Source of the DNA: Stentor coeruleus
Taxonomy: Eukaryota; Ciliophora; Heterotrichea; Heterotrichida; Stentoridae
Length of the DNA stretch: 64,000 nucleotides
Assembly (NCBI GenBank): GCA_001970955.1
Contig: MPUH01000140.1
Coordinates: 32,795-96,794 of the forward strand
Direction: 5' to 3'
Position 1 is the first letter of the stretch. Each line of letters starts with the position of its first letter. A program made the position numbers and the translations under genes. Positions 8,513-18,811 of the stretch are shown here, in pieces. The notes beneath the pieces are model-generated. The model was not told where the DNA came from, searched no databases, and saw nothing but the letters and a program-made list of their open reading frames with translations.

Positions 8513-9643
8513 TTAACAGTTTATTAAGTAACTCCAGTTAGAAACATTGTCTAATAAAAAAGATAGTTTTACTATACCTTTGCCTACATCTTTTATATTT
8601 AAAGTTTTTTCATCCATAAAAGTTGTGAGTATGCTTAAGTAATGAGGAAGGTTTGGAGCACTTGATCTTGCAAGAACAAAAAGAAATGCACTTATTATCG
8701 TATCATCTTCTGCTATTGAGTCTGGGTCTTCAGGATTATAAAGAGAAAGGCTGATATGGTTCATTAGCATTACAACAGCGTCTTGCATTTGTCCTAAAGA
8801 ATTTGACTGAGTGATTTCTAAAACACTTTTTATAGCTTTTGTATAATTCGAATTGTTATCTCTTTCTAGTTTACCTAATATTGGTGAAGTTGAATGAAAA
8901 TAGCATATGTTCTGAAGACCTTGCAAATACTCATTATGCTTTTCTTTTTCCAACTCTTTCCTTATAAGGACTAATAATTCTAATATATCCCTAGATATTA
9001 CTGAATCTCTTATAATAATTTCTAAATCCTGTATTTTTTCAGGGATATGCAAAAAAAACTCAGGGATTATTTTCTTCATAATCTGACAAAACCATAATAT
9101 TGACTCATCAAGTTCTTTAGAACATTCTTGCAAATTCGCTAAAATATTTTCTTTCAAAACAAATTTTCGCCCGTCTTTTACTGAGTAAATTTTAATGAGA
9201 ATGCGTTGAAACATTTTAATTATTGTATATAATGTTGAATCTGGTTGAGATGTTAAGTATCTATGAAGAGATTTTTTGTTTGGGTCAATTTCAACCTCAT
9301 AAGAAAATGTTTGAAGATTGATGATACTTTCTCTCCATTTGCATAAATTGTTACTGTCTATTCTTGGGACTTTGTTTTTATTGCTGTTATATTTTTTCCA
9401 GGCAAAAGCGGACTTTGATCTGAGGTCTTGATAGTTTCCTCTTGCTTCAAGCATTTCGAGAAACATTTTGCTCCATTTGAAACTTGATTTTTTGTTTAGT
9501 TCTTGCTTTAGCGTGTAAATCCACTTGCCAGTATTTTCTTGAAAACCATAGACATTTGAAAAAAACTCAAATTGCATTTTCCGAGTGTTTTGAAAGTACT
9601 TTTCTTCATTCGAGTTTCTGTTCTTAGAATCTTTATTACCCAT
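8513..9643 (-). CDS. VPS9-domain protein, probable Rab5-type guanine nucleotide exchange factor
   Basis: 376 residues. The C-terminal third (about 270-370) fits the VPS9 core: a helical stretch SLGQMQDAVVMLMNHIS, then AEDDTIISAFLFVLARSSAPNLPHYLSIL (acidic Asp-Asp, a hydrophobic helix, then PNLPHYL), then a helix with FMDEKTLNIKDVGKGIVKLSFLL. This matches the family pattern of (A/G)-D-D/E, P/I-x-hydrophobics, pNL-x-s-x-l-x-y-i. VPS9 proteins load GTP on Rab5-family GTPases on early endosomes. The N-terminus MGNKDSKN is a likely myristoylation signal. The middle is helical, as in other VPS9 GEFs, which carry a helical bundle before the domain. Confidence is limited because the Tyr and Thr contact residues cannot be placed without an alignment. 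Confidence 0.65.
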   Translation of the reverse strand: MGNKDSKNRNSNEEKYFQNTRKMQFEFFSNVYGFQENTGKWIYTLKQELNKKSSFKWSKMFLEMLEARGNYQDLRSKSAFAWKKYNSNKNKVPRIDSNNLCKWRESIINLQTFSYEVEIDPNKKSLHRYLTSQPDSTLYTIIKMFQRILIKIYSVKDGRKFVLKENILANLQECSKELDESILWFCQIMKKIIPEFFLHIPEKIQDLEIIIRDSVISRDILELLVLIRKELEKEKHNEYLQGLQNICYFHSTSPILGKLERDNNSNYTKAIKSVLEITQSNSLGQMQDAVVMLMNHISLSLYNPEDPDSIAEDDTIISAFLFVLARSSAPNLPHYLSILTTFMDEKTLNIKDVGKGIVKLSFLLDNVSNWSYLINC

Positions 9644-10227
9644 TTTATAATTATAACCATCAGATGGTAAGATACATATTGCAATTTAAAATATCAGTAA
9701 AACTATATATCAAATAGTTAACCCTAATTTTACACACAAAATACTTTAATTAGTAATACTAAAATTTAATTCTTAATGCCCCAAAAATCATATTTTTCAC
9801 TATCTTTTATATTTGCAAAAATTACTCTTGTTAAAAAATTCATTTCCTATAAAACCTAGCAAAATTAAGTTACTCTTATAAACTTATATATAACTTTAAT
9901 ACATACCTAACACAAAAAACTAAAATCTTATAAAAAAGCATTTACCAAAATTATTCCCCATAAGCATTTCCACTATCTTTTCATATAAAATCCTTAGCAA
10001 TTTAATAACATTCAAACATTAAAGAAACACAAACTATAAAATTCAATACCATTAATCAGAAATTTCATATAATTACACAAATAATCATTCCATCAACTTT
10101 AAAATTATATAATTTCTTTACATATTCTTACAGTCTTTTCTTTAAAGTGATTCTAAATAAAAATCAAATAAAAGCTTAAATCCTAAATCTTTAATCTTCA
10201 TACAAAAACATATAATAAATATTCATA
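9644..10227. other. Divergent intergenic region
   Basis: Between the starts of the VPS9-like (minus) and GAF (plus) genes. The right two thirds are C/A-rich and almost G-free. No coding frame or hairpin noted. Confidence 0.5.
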
Positions 10228-12156
10228 ATGTCAAATGCAAAAATGCCAAGCGCTCACAAAAGTAGCACAAGCGATAAAACCCAATTCAGACCAAAAAGCT
10301 TATCTCCAATGATTGGTTTTACAAGTAAAACCCCAATATCCGAGAGTTCAATACCCCCAGAAATGCTTAACAATGCATACATTCTTCCAAAATTCACAAA
10401 TATTGACTTGCCTTTACCTTCAACCTCATCTTATGAAGCTAAAGTTGATGAAAGTAAATCTAGAGTATTACATAAAATATCATTATTAGAAAAACTTCAT
10501 CGTGCAGACCTATTACGAATTGAACAACTTGAAAGACAAGTTAAAGACCTTGAAGAGCAGTTAAATACTATGAAACAAATGAATAAAAATTTATTAGAAG
10601 ATAAAGGTTTTGGTAGTGGTGACGTTCATGCTTTATATCAAGATTTATTCATCACTGACATGAAACATCAAATGAATGATATGAACAACGACATATCAAA
10701 ATTCAGATCACAAAGGGAACAAATAAAATTAGAATTAGATAGTGTTAGAAAGGAAAATGGTCAACTTCAAGCAACAGTAAAAAGATATAGAGTCCTTCTA
10801 TCAAATGCTTTAAAAAAAAACCAAAATACTCTAAATGAATCTATAGGCGACACTTCATCAGTGTTTTCTGGGTTTATGAGTGAAAGTGATAGAACTTTAG
10901 GTAAACATTCGGATTCAAGTAAAAAAAGAATGACTGATAACACTTTGCAACCTCCAAATGGACTTAGAATAAACACAATAACATTAAACAAAATAGAAAA
11001 GTTAAACCTTGTTCTTATTCAATTAAACAACTGTACAAATTTCAATCAATTGTGTAAAATTATAACAAGGGCAACTAAAGCTTTGACAAAAAGTGGAAGG
11101 GTATCTGTTTATGTTATAACAGCAAAAGCACGTGAACATTATACTAAATCTTTTAATGGGTCAGCTGATTTTATAGGAAGGGTGAGACTTGGGAATTTGT
11201 GGATTATTATGCATACACATAAAGATGCTTATCAAGAAGAGCCATTATTTAAAAAACTTGAGGAATTAAAGTTCCCTGTACGACATACGGATTTGCTTAT
11301 TGTCCCAATAGTTTATGAAAGAGAGATTAATTTGGTTATTCAATGCCAAGACAAAATTGGAGTTGAGAACAAAAATAAAGTTTATACGCCAAGTGATGAA
11401 CTGTTGTTAAAAGTTGTGGCAAATGCTGTAACTATGAAAATAGAAAGCCTCTATGCAATAGAACAGGAAAAAATCGAAATCACGCACTCAGGGCAAATTG
11501 CCCATGTATCAAGTCGTATAGTAAGTGCTTTAACTCATAGAGAAATCGCTAATCGTATTCGTAGCGTCTTGCCAAGTTTTTTTGATTTCGAAAATGCTGG
11601 GATTGTGTTTTTAGACAATAAATCTGATTCGTTTTATGTTATGATTCATGACCCAAGTTCTGATGATTATTTCGGTGAAGGGGTTTTAAAATTCCCTTTT
11701 GGTATTGGGCTTACTGGCCAAGCTATAAGTAGAGAAGGTGTTAGTGTTTTTCATAACCCAAAAACTTTACCACTTTATAATCCAGAAATTGATAATGTTG
11801 GTTGGGTACATGAGACAAAATGTATTATGATGGGATGCTTGAAAGATTGGAATGGGAATCTTATTGGAGTTTTACAGTTTACCAATAAAAAGTATGGAGA
11901 AGTTGGACAAAAAGATGTGAAAAGACTTGAGTCACTTTTACCTATGCTTGGAAGCTGTGTTGCTGCAACTAATCTTTCTGTTGAACATTTTTCATTGACT
12001 ATTAAATCTAAGGAAATTATGGAAAAAGTTGGGAAGTTGGTTTCAGAGAGTAATGTAAATTCAACAGATGGAGAGTTTATGTCCGTTGTTAATCAGGTGT
12101 CGAATTTGAAAAACTCATTTTCTGAGTGGATTAAAAACCGCAAGACAGCAAGATAA
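10228..12156 (+). CDS. Coiled-coil protein with two GAF domains
   Basis: 642 residues, no introns. Residues 1-75 are Ser/Pro-rich; 80-200 form a coiled coil (SRVLHKISLLEKLHRADLL and following). GAF domain 1 spans ~255-400 (FNQLCKIITRATKALTKSGRVSVYVITAK ... LIVPIVYEREINLVIQCQDK). GAF domain 2 spans ~430-600 and is clear: GIVFLDNKSDSFYVMI, then FPFGIGLTGQAISREGVSVFHNP, then GNLIGVLQFTNKK. GAF domains bind cyclic nucleotides or other small ligands. Neither a PDE, cyclase nor kinase domain follows, so this is probably a ligand sensor or scaffold. The ligand cannot be predicted. Tail residues ~600-642 are helical. Confidence 0.8.
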   Translation: MSNAKMPSAHKSSTSDKTQFRPKSLSPMIGFTSKTPISESSIPPEMLNNAYILPKFTNIDLPLPSTSSYEAKVDESKSRVLHKISLLEKLHRADLLRIEQLERQVKDLEEQLNTMKQMNKNLLEDKGFGSGDVHALYQDLFITDMKHQMNDMNNDISKFRSQREQIKLELDSVRKENGQLQATVKRYRVLLSNALKKNQNTLNESIGDTSSVFSGFMSESDRTLGKHSDSSKKRMTDNTLQPPNGLRINTITLNKIEKLNLVLIQLNNCTNFNQLCKIITRATKALTKSGRVSVYVITAKAREHYTKSFNGSADFIGRVRLGNLWIIMHTHKDAYQEEPLFKKLEELKFPVRHTDLLIVPIVYEREINLVIQCQDKIGVENKNKVYTPSDELLLKVVANAVTMKIESLYAIEQEKIEITHSGQIAHVSSRIVSALTHREIANRIRSVLPSFFDFENAGIVFLDNKSDSFYVMIHDPSSDDYFGEGVLKFPFGIGLTGQAISREGVSVFHNPKTLPLYNPEIDNVGWVHETKCIMMGCLKDWNGNLIGVLQFTNKKYGEVGQKDVKRLESLLPMLGSCVAATNLSVEHFSLTIKSKEIMEKVGKLVSESNVNSTDGEFMSVVNQVSNLKNSFSEWIKNRKTAR

Positions 12157-13091
12157 GATATTTGTAAGGATTTTAATTTTATCTTCATTATGTATAAATC
12201 AATTGCAAAGTTTAATAAATTTTTAATTTTATTGATTATTAAATGTATTTAGTTTAGAAAAATATGTGTTTTTAAGTCGATGATGACTTAACTGATTGAG
12301 ATTTGAATGCTGGATTATTAGGAGAGATGGAAGCATGGGGGAAAAATCCCCCATGAAAACTGCCAAGATGAGAATTGGCGAAATTAAAGTAAAAAAGGAC
12401 AGGCTAGGAACCTAGAGAAAAATAGGTCGAAAGATAAACAAAGATTACTAAATGAAAACAATGGAAATTACTAGACGAAGAAAAAATAGATGATGAAGGA
12501 ATTCTGTAGCATCCAAAAATACGTGATAAAATTAAAAAAAATTAAATAGCTTATTTACTACTAATCTATATCAGCAACTTGTATGTCTTCTAGAAAATTA
12601 TCCGATGAATCATCTGTATTATTACTTCTCCATATAAATTCCCATAGAAAGATTTTGAAAAAGATTATTTGTCATATCGCAATTTCTGTATAGCTCAGAT
12701 CTTTATTACCAAGTTCGTTAACTAATTTTAATAGTTTGCATGAGAAAAAACTAAAAAATAGATTAATATGGAGTTTACAGTACATTCATACATAAACTTC
12801 CTCAGAACTTAAATAGAATAAAATAGCCTATAAAGCTATAACCTTCAAAAAAAATTCTCAAATATTTACATCGAAATTCATACCACAACCTAAACCTAAT
12901 CTTCAAAAAAATTACATAAATATTTGCATCAGAAACTAAACCGCCTATACTCACCCAAACAAAAAATCCTTTTCTCAACCCCAAAACTATCCAAAATCCT
13001 CAACTCCAAGCATTCTTACCTCAAAAACCCCATTTCCTAAAAAAACTCCCTCAAATCATCCACATTTCAATAAAAATACAAAAAAAAACTT
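12157..13091. other. Intergenic, contains a run of hairpins
   Basis: No coding frame supported. Four short inverted repeats occur in succession at 12272-12415 (separate entry). From ~12800 the sequence becomes C/A-rich, the usual 5' flank of the next gene. Confidence 0.5.
12272..12415. ncRNA. Candidate structured RNA: four consecutive hairpins
   Basis: Seen directly: TTAAGTC/GACTTAA (12272-12291, 6-nt loop); CATGGGGG/CCCCCATG (12334-12355, 6-nt loop); GCCAA/TTGGC (12362-12379); CTAG/CTAG with GAAC loop (12404-12415). The region is richer in G than its surroundings. It may be a small RNA gene, the 3' UTR of the GAF gene (116 nt upstream), or a mobile-element relic. I could not match it to U1-U6, SRP, RNase P or C/D snoRNA signatures. 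Confidence 0.3.
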
Positions 13092-13598
13092 ATGTCACGA
13101 GCCTCAAAGTCCCCTTCAAGCCCAAAAAAGCCAGATTTCAAATCAGAAACTCCTCCTCCAACTAAAATCTCAGAAAAAGAACAAAATCTTCTAGACCTTG
13201 CTGAGACTATAAAAAAAAACCAAGAATCTATATCAATACTCAGACTAGAACTCTCTGATAAAGATAGGATTATAAAAGAAATCTTAGATAAACTGTAATA
13301 TAAATATAGTGAAAGCTTAAAAGTTCGTAGACCTCCTATACGTCCTCCACATTTCTATGAAAGAAGTAAAGATGATAACCCATATATTGATGATGATCTT
13401 GAGTATTGGCAAGTAAATTCTGTAAAACCACAACCTTTACCACGTACTTGGGTTGAAAAACTAGAAAAAGAAGAACCTCAGATTGTTAATACTTCAGATA
13501 TAAGCAAAAATACTAAACTACCACAGATTATGAGTAAAAAAGGGAGGTATAGATCATATCATTCGAATAAAAGTACTACAGGTATGAAATATAATTAA
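13092..13598 (+). CDS. Small coiled-coil protein with one 15-nt intron, unknown
   Basis: Two exons (13092-13294 and 13310-13598) give 163 residues. N-terminus MSRASKSPSSPKK is Ser/Pro/Lys-rich; residues ~28-72 form a short coiled coil (EKEQNLLDLAETIKK and following). After the splice the frame continues with KVRRPPIRPPHFYERSKDD and an acidic/aromatic middle (DDDLEYW), then a basic tail. Without splicing the frame stops at the TAA inside the intron, leaving only 67 residues. The downstream exon keeps normal codon use to a single TAA, which supports the splice. No family recognised. Confidence 0.75.
13295..13309 (+). other. 15-nt intron
   Basis: Reads GTAATATAAATATAG, phase 2. Retention creates an immediate TAA. 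Confidence 0.88.
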
Positions 13599-14393
13599 GC
13601 TTATTTTTTTTTTTGTTATTGTTGTAAAGGTTGGGTTATTTTTGTTAGGTTTTTAAAGATGTTTAGTATTTATGCAATTTTATATAAACCACAAAAAATC
13701 ATCATATCTTATTGTTCATCACTTTTTTTTCTCTTTGCACAATTCACTAAAGCTTCATCCAAATCAAAAAACAGTTTTTTTATTTTCTAAGTTTAGGATA
13801 TTTAGGGATGAATAATTTTGTTGAAATCTCTCTAGAATTTACCTTAAGTATTTTTTCAATTATTTTAAACCCAAGAAATTTTTTAGTATATGGACTTTTT
13901 GGATTCCTTGATGCTTATTTCTGATATTTTTATTAAACAAAAAAAATTCTGGTAAGTCTTAAAAATCTAAATCCATTTGCGTGATGAACTCTTTTAATAT
14001 AATTTTATATGATTTATTAGTATTTTTCACCTCTCTCATAATAATAGATTTTGTATTTTGATAGTTGTTTCAAATCTTTTGATCTTATCTGTTTAGTATC
14101 ATAAAAATTATGTTTATTTTTCTTAACCTAATATCAGTTATAAACTTGATTATAAAGAAAATCTTACAATATTACTAATACAACCCTTCTACAAGACTAC
14201 ACATTTATCTTTTTTCAAAATCCAATCAAAAAAATCATTTTTTCCTCTCTTCACCTTTATTTACACCAAGTAAATTTTTCAGTTTCTATTCTGCCAAAAA
14301 AGGTACAGATTTAAAAATTTCGTTTTTTCTTAGCAACAAGACTGATCTTTTAAATATCATTATAAATTTAATATATTGTCTTGATATAAATAT
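13599..14393. other. Intergenic, no gene seen
   Basis: About 800 nt, very T-rich, with homopolymer T runs. No frame, hairpin or repeat that I can support. Confidence 0.5.
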
Positions 14394-15395
14394 ATGGAAG
14401 AAATAGTCTGTGACATTTGTTTTGAAGAGTATAACGATAACATCAGACTACCTATGCAACTAAGCTGTGGGCATACTTTCTGTAAAACTTGTATTTGTGA
14501 TGTCAAATCTCGCCATAGTATCCTTGAGTGTCCACATGATCGAGCGGTTGACAATAGAGATGTAAACAACATGCCGCGAAACTACTTAGTTCTAGATATG
14601 CTAAGTCAGTTCGAAGACTACAAAAAGTCCCAATCACTACCTAAGAATATCTTCCAACAAACCCCTTACGACCGAAGTACATTAGAAATGAAAATCGAAG
14701 AAACAATTAAAAACTCAAAAGACTACCCTGTAGGTTTCAGTGGGGAATCAGACAAGCAGCTTCTAAATGGCTTTGGGGTTTTAGTTAGTGAAAATGGAGA
14801 AATCTATAGAGGAGAGTTTAGAAATGGTAAAAGAAATGGCTTTGGGGTTTTGTTAAACCCTGGATACTCTAGTTTTGCTGGTAATTTTATAGATGATCAA
14901 CGTGAAGGGTATGGTTTACAGAAATGGATGAGTGGAAATAGTTATATAGGTGAATGGTCAAGAGATAAATTTAGTGGGAAAGGGAAAATTTATTATTTTG
15001 ATGGGAGTTTATATGAAGGGGATTTTAGATGTGGAGTCAAAGAAGGTAAAGGGATTTATGAATGGCCTAATGGGAGTAAATATCGAGGTGATTTTGCTAA
15101 TGATAAATTTGAAGGATATGGAGAGATGATATATAGTAATGGGGATGTTTATGAAGGGAATTGGAAAAATGATAAAAGAGATGGAAGGGGGAAATTAAAA
15201 ATACATGGAGGACATGAGTATATTGGGGAGTTTAAAGATGATCAGAAACATGGGAAAGGAACGATGGTGTATTCGGATAAGTCGAAGTTTAGAGGCCATT
15301 TTTTGAATGGGAAAAAACATGATAGGGGGATTAGGACATCACCTAAAGGATCTAAGCATGAGGAACTGTGGAAAAATGGAGAAAAGTATTATTAA
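14394..15395 (+). CDS. RING-finger protein with MORN repeats
   Basis: 333 residues, no introns. An N-terminal RING finger (residues 6-~50) begins VCDICFEEY, has LSCGHTFCKTCI and ends LECPHDR; the order Cys-x2-Cys, Cys-x-His, Cys-x2-Cys and final Cys-Pro is that of an E3 ligase RING. From ~125 to the end there are about nine MORN repeats (EIYRGEFRNGKRNGFG, SLYEGDF, SKYRGDFANDKFEGYG, DVYEGNWKNDKRDGRG and others). MORN repeats bind lipids or build cytoskeletal scaffolds, often at cilia, basal bodies or membranes. A RING-MORN fusion would place a ubiquitin ligase on such a scaffold; substrate unknown. Repeats decay toward the C-terminus (SKHEELWKNGEKYY). Confidence 0.88.
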   Translation: MEEIVCDICFEEYNDNIRLPMQLSCGHTFCKTCICDVKSRHSILECPHDRAVDNRDVNNMPRNYLVLDMLSQFEDYKKSQSLPKNIFQQTPYDRSTLEMKIEETIKNSKDYPVGFSGESDKQLLNGFGVLVSENGEIYRGEFRNGKRNGFGVLLNPGYSSFAGNFIDDQREGYGLQKWMSGNSYIGEWSRDKFSGKGKIYYFDGSLYEGDFRCGVKEGKGIYEWPNGSKYRGDFANDKFEGYGEMIYSNGDVYEGNWKNDKRDGRGKLKIHGGHEYIGEFKDDQKHGKGTMVYSDKSKFRGHFLNGKKHDRGIRTSPKGSKHEELWKNGEKYY

Positions 15396-15417
15396 TAATA
15401 ATTCTAGTTAGATAAAA

Positions 15418-15559
15418 TACTTATAGTGATTTTAAGTTTTTAATAGATTGGATATAAGAAATCTCATTATAGGTTTTAAAAGCATTAGTTTATTNTACTT
15501 ATAGTGATTTTAAGTTTTTAATAGATTGGATATAAGAAATCTCATTATAGGTTTTAAAA
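15418..15559. repeat. Assembly duplication around N at 15495
   Basis: 15418-15481 is repeated as 15496-15559 with one N between. Typical unmerged contig overlap; lies in a spacer and affects no gene. Confidence 0.85.
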
Positions 15560-15702
15560 CCTAATCCTATTTTATCCCTTCTTTCATATAAAAACCTACA
15601 ACATTTTCTAATAATCCTCATCATAAACTCCTCTTATAATCCTCACAATAAAAAAACCTAAGCTTTGCTTTTCAAACTACCATCTAAAGTTTATAAAAAT
15701 AA

Positions 15703-16038
15703 ATGGTGAAAAGAGTGACCTTACGTAAGAGAAACTCTTACCATACAAAATCCAATAAGATCTGGCAAGTGAGAACTCCTGGAGGAAGGCTTGTTGTTCA
15801 ATATGCAGACAAAATCGCTGCTGGTCCTCATTGTAAAGAAAGCAAAACTAGATTATCAGGTATTCCAAGACTACGTCCAAGAAAATATGCAGGTCTTGCT
15901 AAGACTGATATTACAGTTTCAAGAGCTTATGGAGGAGTTTTGAATCACTCAATAGTTAAAGATAGGATTGTTAGAGCATTTTTGACTGAAGAAATCAAAG
16001 TTATCAAGAAGAAAATGCAGCAGAAAAAAGCTAAGTAA
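15703..16038 (+). CDS. RPL34: Ribosomal protein eL34, large subunit
   Basis: 111 residues, the normal eL34 length. Begins MVKRVTLRKRNSYHTKSNK and contains RTPGGRLVVQY, GIPRLRPRKYAGL and SRAYGGVLNHSIVKDRIVRAFL, all hallmark eL34 blocks. Basic N-terminus and lysine-rich tail. Component of the 60S subunit. No intron, unlike many eukaryotic ribosomal protein genes. Confident assignment. Confidence 0.96.
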   Translation: MVKRVTLRKRNSYHTKSNKIWQVRTPGGRLVVQYADKIAAGPHCKESKTRLSGIPRLRPRKYAGLAKTDITVSRAYGGVLNHSIVKDRIVRAFLTEEIKVIKKKMQQKKAK

Positions 16039-16750
16039 GTTAGTTAGAGTTAAATGAGAAATTTGGTTGGAAAATGAAGGATTTTATGGGTTTTAGGAGT
16101 AAGGAAGGTTGTGAGATAATGGGATTATGGGCTAGAGTTGGCGAAGTGACCATTTTTATTAGTAATTGTAGCAAAAATAGTAAAATCAACGCTTTATAAA
16201 TACTTTTATAATATATCTTGTAATTTTATCATATAATATTCACCTTTATTGGTATAATATAATTATAATAAACCTACAAAACAAATAATTAAAACATTTA
16301 AGCCTAACCAAAAAGCATAAAAAAGTAAACTTGGAGAATTGTGGAGAAATAAATGAGAGGAAACCAAAAGTCTTTGATAATAGTCCAGATATTGAAGATT
16401 AAAAGTTAGAAATTAAATAATTCGAAATTTTTTGTCAAAATGTACTTTTCAAAGGTCATACATATTCCCTTCACCCATAACTCATATTTTTTCCTCCTAT
16501 TCTAAAGCCACTAGTCATTTTCAAAATAATCATTACATACCTTAAATATTTCTATATAATTTCAAATAAACCCTTTCCGAAATCATCAAAAAAATCTCTT
16601 AACAAAAATCTTAACATCCTAACACCCACACCTAAAAACCCTTATTCCATATCTCTAAATATCATCTTACCCAAAAACTCAAAAAATCTTCAAACCCCAC
16701 TAAAAACCTAAAAAAAAAACATAAACTATTAACTAAAGCTTATCATTAAA
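16039..16750. other. Intergenic, no gene seen
   Basis: G/T-rich just after eL34, and C/A-rich with very few G from about 16440 to the next start. Nothing else supported. Confidence 0.55.
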
Positions 16751-18100
16751 ATGGGGAATTGCTGTGGCCCACAACTTCAATACTTAGAAGACTTAGAATA
16801 CAAGCAAATTGTCAGACTTAATATCCAAGAAAAAGACCGAGAAGGTAAATGTTTTGGGAAATTTACACTCGCTTTTTCCTTACTTCCTCCATCAGACTAT
16901 AATTGTCAGATTTTCGATATAGAAAATTCTAAACTAAGAATCTCAGGTTGTGCTTTACCTGGAGTAGACCCACGTGGAGAATGTGAAAAAGAATGCCAAG
17001 ACACTTTTATTTTCTTATCTCATGAAAACACTATCCTCACAGTTTTATTTGATGGACATGGTAAAGAAGGACGTAGAGTTTCTATGTTTTGTAAAGACTA
17101 TGTCACGAATTACTTTAATAAAAACCATGAAGTTTTTGATACTGACCCCAGAGGCGCTATAGAAGAAATGATTGAAAATTGTGATACTGGCCTTACAACT
17201 AGTGGGATTGACTGTAATTTATCTGGAAGCACGGTAGTAATGGTTGTTGTAAATTCTTTAGGGATCCATGCAGGTTCAGTAGGTGATTCTAAGGCTATTT
17301 TAGCAACTTTACCTAAAGATAATAGCCCAGTGGTTTTACCTTCATATAAAAACTCTACTTTTAAAAGGCCAGTAAGACCAATAAGAAGCCTTAATATAGT
17401 CCCTTTGACTGCAGATCAAAAACCTAACCATGAAGAAGAGCTTAAAAGAATCAGAGCTGCTGGTGGGGTAGTTGAAAAACTTGCTGATGATTTAGGAAGA
17501 CCAGTTGGCCCATATAGAGTTTGGAAGAAAAACGGGAATCTTCCAGGCCTAGCTATGTCCAGATCAGTTGGCGATACAATTGCCCATGAAATTGGGGTTA
17601 TTTCTACACCTATAACTCATACATTCCCAATATACCTTGCTTTTGATCAATTCATTGTCTTAGCTTCAAATGGTATATGGGATGTTATGGAAAACTTCGA
17701 AGTTGTGAATTTTGTCGAGAAATTCAGAGGAGCTACAAGCAATTGTAAAAGCAATTACCCAGCTAAAACTACAAATTCTACAATTGCTAGACTTTTATGT
17801 GAAGAAGCTAGATATAGATGGCTTGGTGTTGTTGAAGAAGATGATGTTATGATTGATGATATAACTTGTATTGTTATAGAATTGTCATATGGGGAAATTA
17901 TTAGAAGAGTTGAGACTGGAGATGTTAAAGAGAGACAAGTTAATAAATTTAGAAGTATTGTTATTGAAAATGCAGTTAAAAGCGAAATGACTGGAGCTGT
18001 TCGTAAAGATAAGACTAGAGGTAGTATGGCTGCGGATCAGGCTGTTATTGAAGAAGCTTTGATTGAGTTACAGAATGAAGATAAAAAAACACAGGAATAA
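16751..18100 (+). CDS. PP2C-family Ser/Thr protein phosphatase, probably acylated
   Basis: 449 residues, no introns. PPM-type metal motifs are present in order: FDGHGKEG (Asp101), GSVGDSKAIL (~176-185), LAMSRSVGD (~268) and FDQFIVLASNGIWDVM (~305). The last normally reads LASDG; here Asp is Asn, which removes one metal ligand in many PP2Cs. A C-terminal DDITCIVIEL block closes the domain. N-terminus MGNCCG predicts myristoylation with paired palmitoylatable Cys, so membrane location is likely. PP2Cs reverse Mn/Mg-dependent phosphorylation and could oppose the local acylated kinases (inference from shared N-termini only). Tail ~390-449 is charged. Confidence 0.88.
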   Translation: MGNCCGPQLQYLEDLEYKQIVRLNIQEKDREGKCFGKFTLAFSLLPPSDYNCQIFDIENSKLRISGCALPGVDPRGECEKECQDTFIFLSHENTILTVLFDGHGKEGRRVSMFCKDYVTNYFNKNHEVFDTDPRGAIEEMIENCDTGLTTSGIDCNLSGSTVVMVVVNSLGIHAGSVGDSKAILATLPKDNSPVVLPSYKNSTFKRPVRPIRSLNIVPLTADQKPNHEEELKRIRAAGGVVEKLADDLGRPVGPYRVWKKNGNLPGLAMSRSVGDTIAHEIGVISTPITHTFPIYLAFDQFIVLASNGIWDVMENFEVVNFVEKFRGATSNCKSNYPAKTTNSTIARLLCEEARYRWLGVVEEDDVMIDDITCIVIELSYGEIIRRVETGDVKERQVNKFRSIVIENAVKSEMTGAVRKDKTRGSMAADQAVIEEALIELQNEDKKTQE

Positions 18101-18811
18101 TATTATAATATGAAGATCCGTAATGATAAAAAAATATGTTGGATTTTGATGTGGGTTTTGTTGTTTTAATTATAGTTGGAGATGCTTTGTGGTTTTCTTA
18201 GGATGGTTTGAGAGGAAAATTTTCAGTGTTTTTTTAAGGTTTTTTTAGGATGATAGATTTGATTTGGTTTTGGGATAGGTTTTGAATTTATATAATAAAT
18301 ATGTATATGCTTAGTAAAGAAAAAAAATATCACCTTTGACTTGTTTTATACAAAATCCTTATGCTTTTTAAAACTGTTCATGATATAAAAAATTCCTTTA
18401 TCCCTATAATTATATACAAAAATGTATAATAAACTAATTATTCATTATAATAATCTCACTTCTTAAGTTTTCTTTATATAAAACCGGCAATTAATTAGAC
18501 AAAAAATCAGACCCGAAATATTTATCTTTACATTATTCACCAAAATCAATAATTTTCTACTCAGTCTTTCTTAAAAATCCAATAACTTCCACATTCCTCC
18601 TACATACAAGTTTTTCTCATATAATTAGGCAAAATCCTATTCCTCAAAACCTAAAATTTTTATTGGTATACACATTTTTATATAAAATTTCAAATTTCCA
18701 AGCATTTTACACTCAAAAAATCACTACAAAAAACCCCTTAAAAGTACTCCAATCAAATATCGGCAACTTAAATTATAAAATTTCAAATAAACCATTGGTT
18801 TATATAAAAAT
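18101..18811. other. Intergenic, no gene seen
   Basis: Clear polarity switch: 18115-18290 is G/T-rich with few C; 18480-18790 is C/A-rich with few G. No frame supported. Confidence 0.55.
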
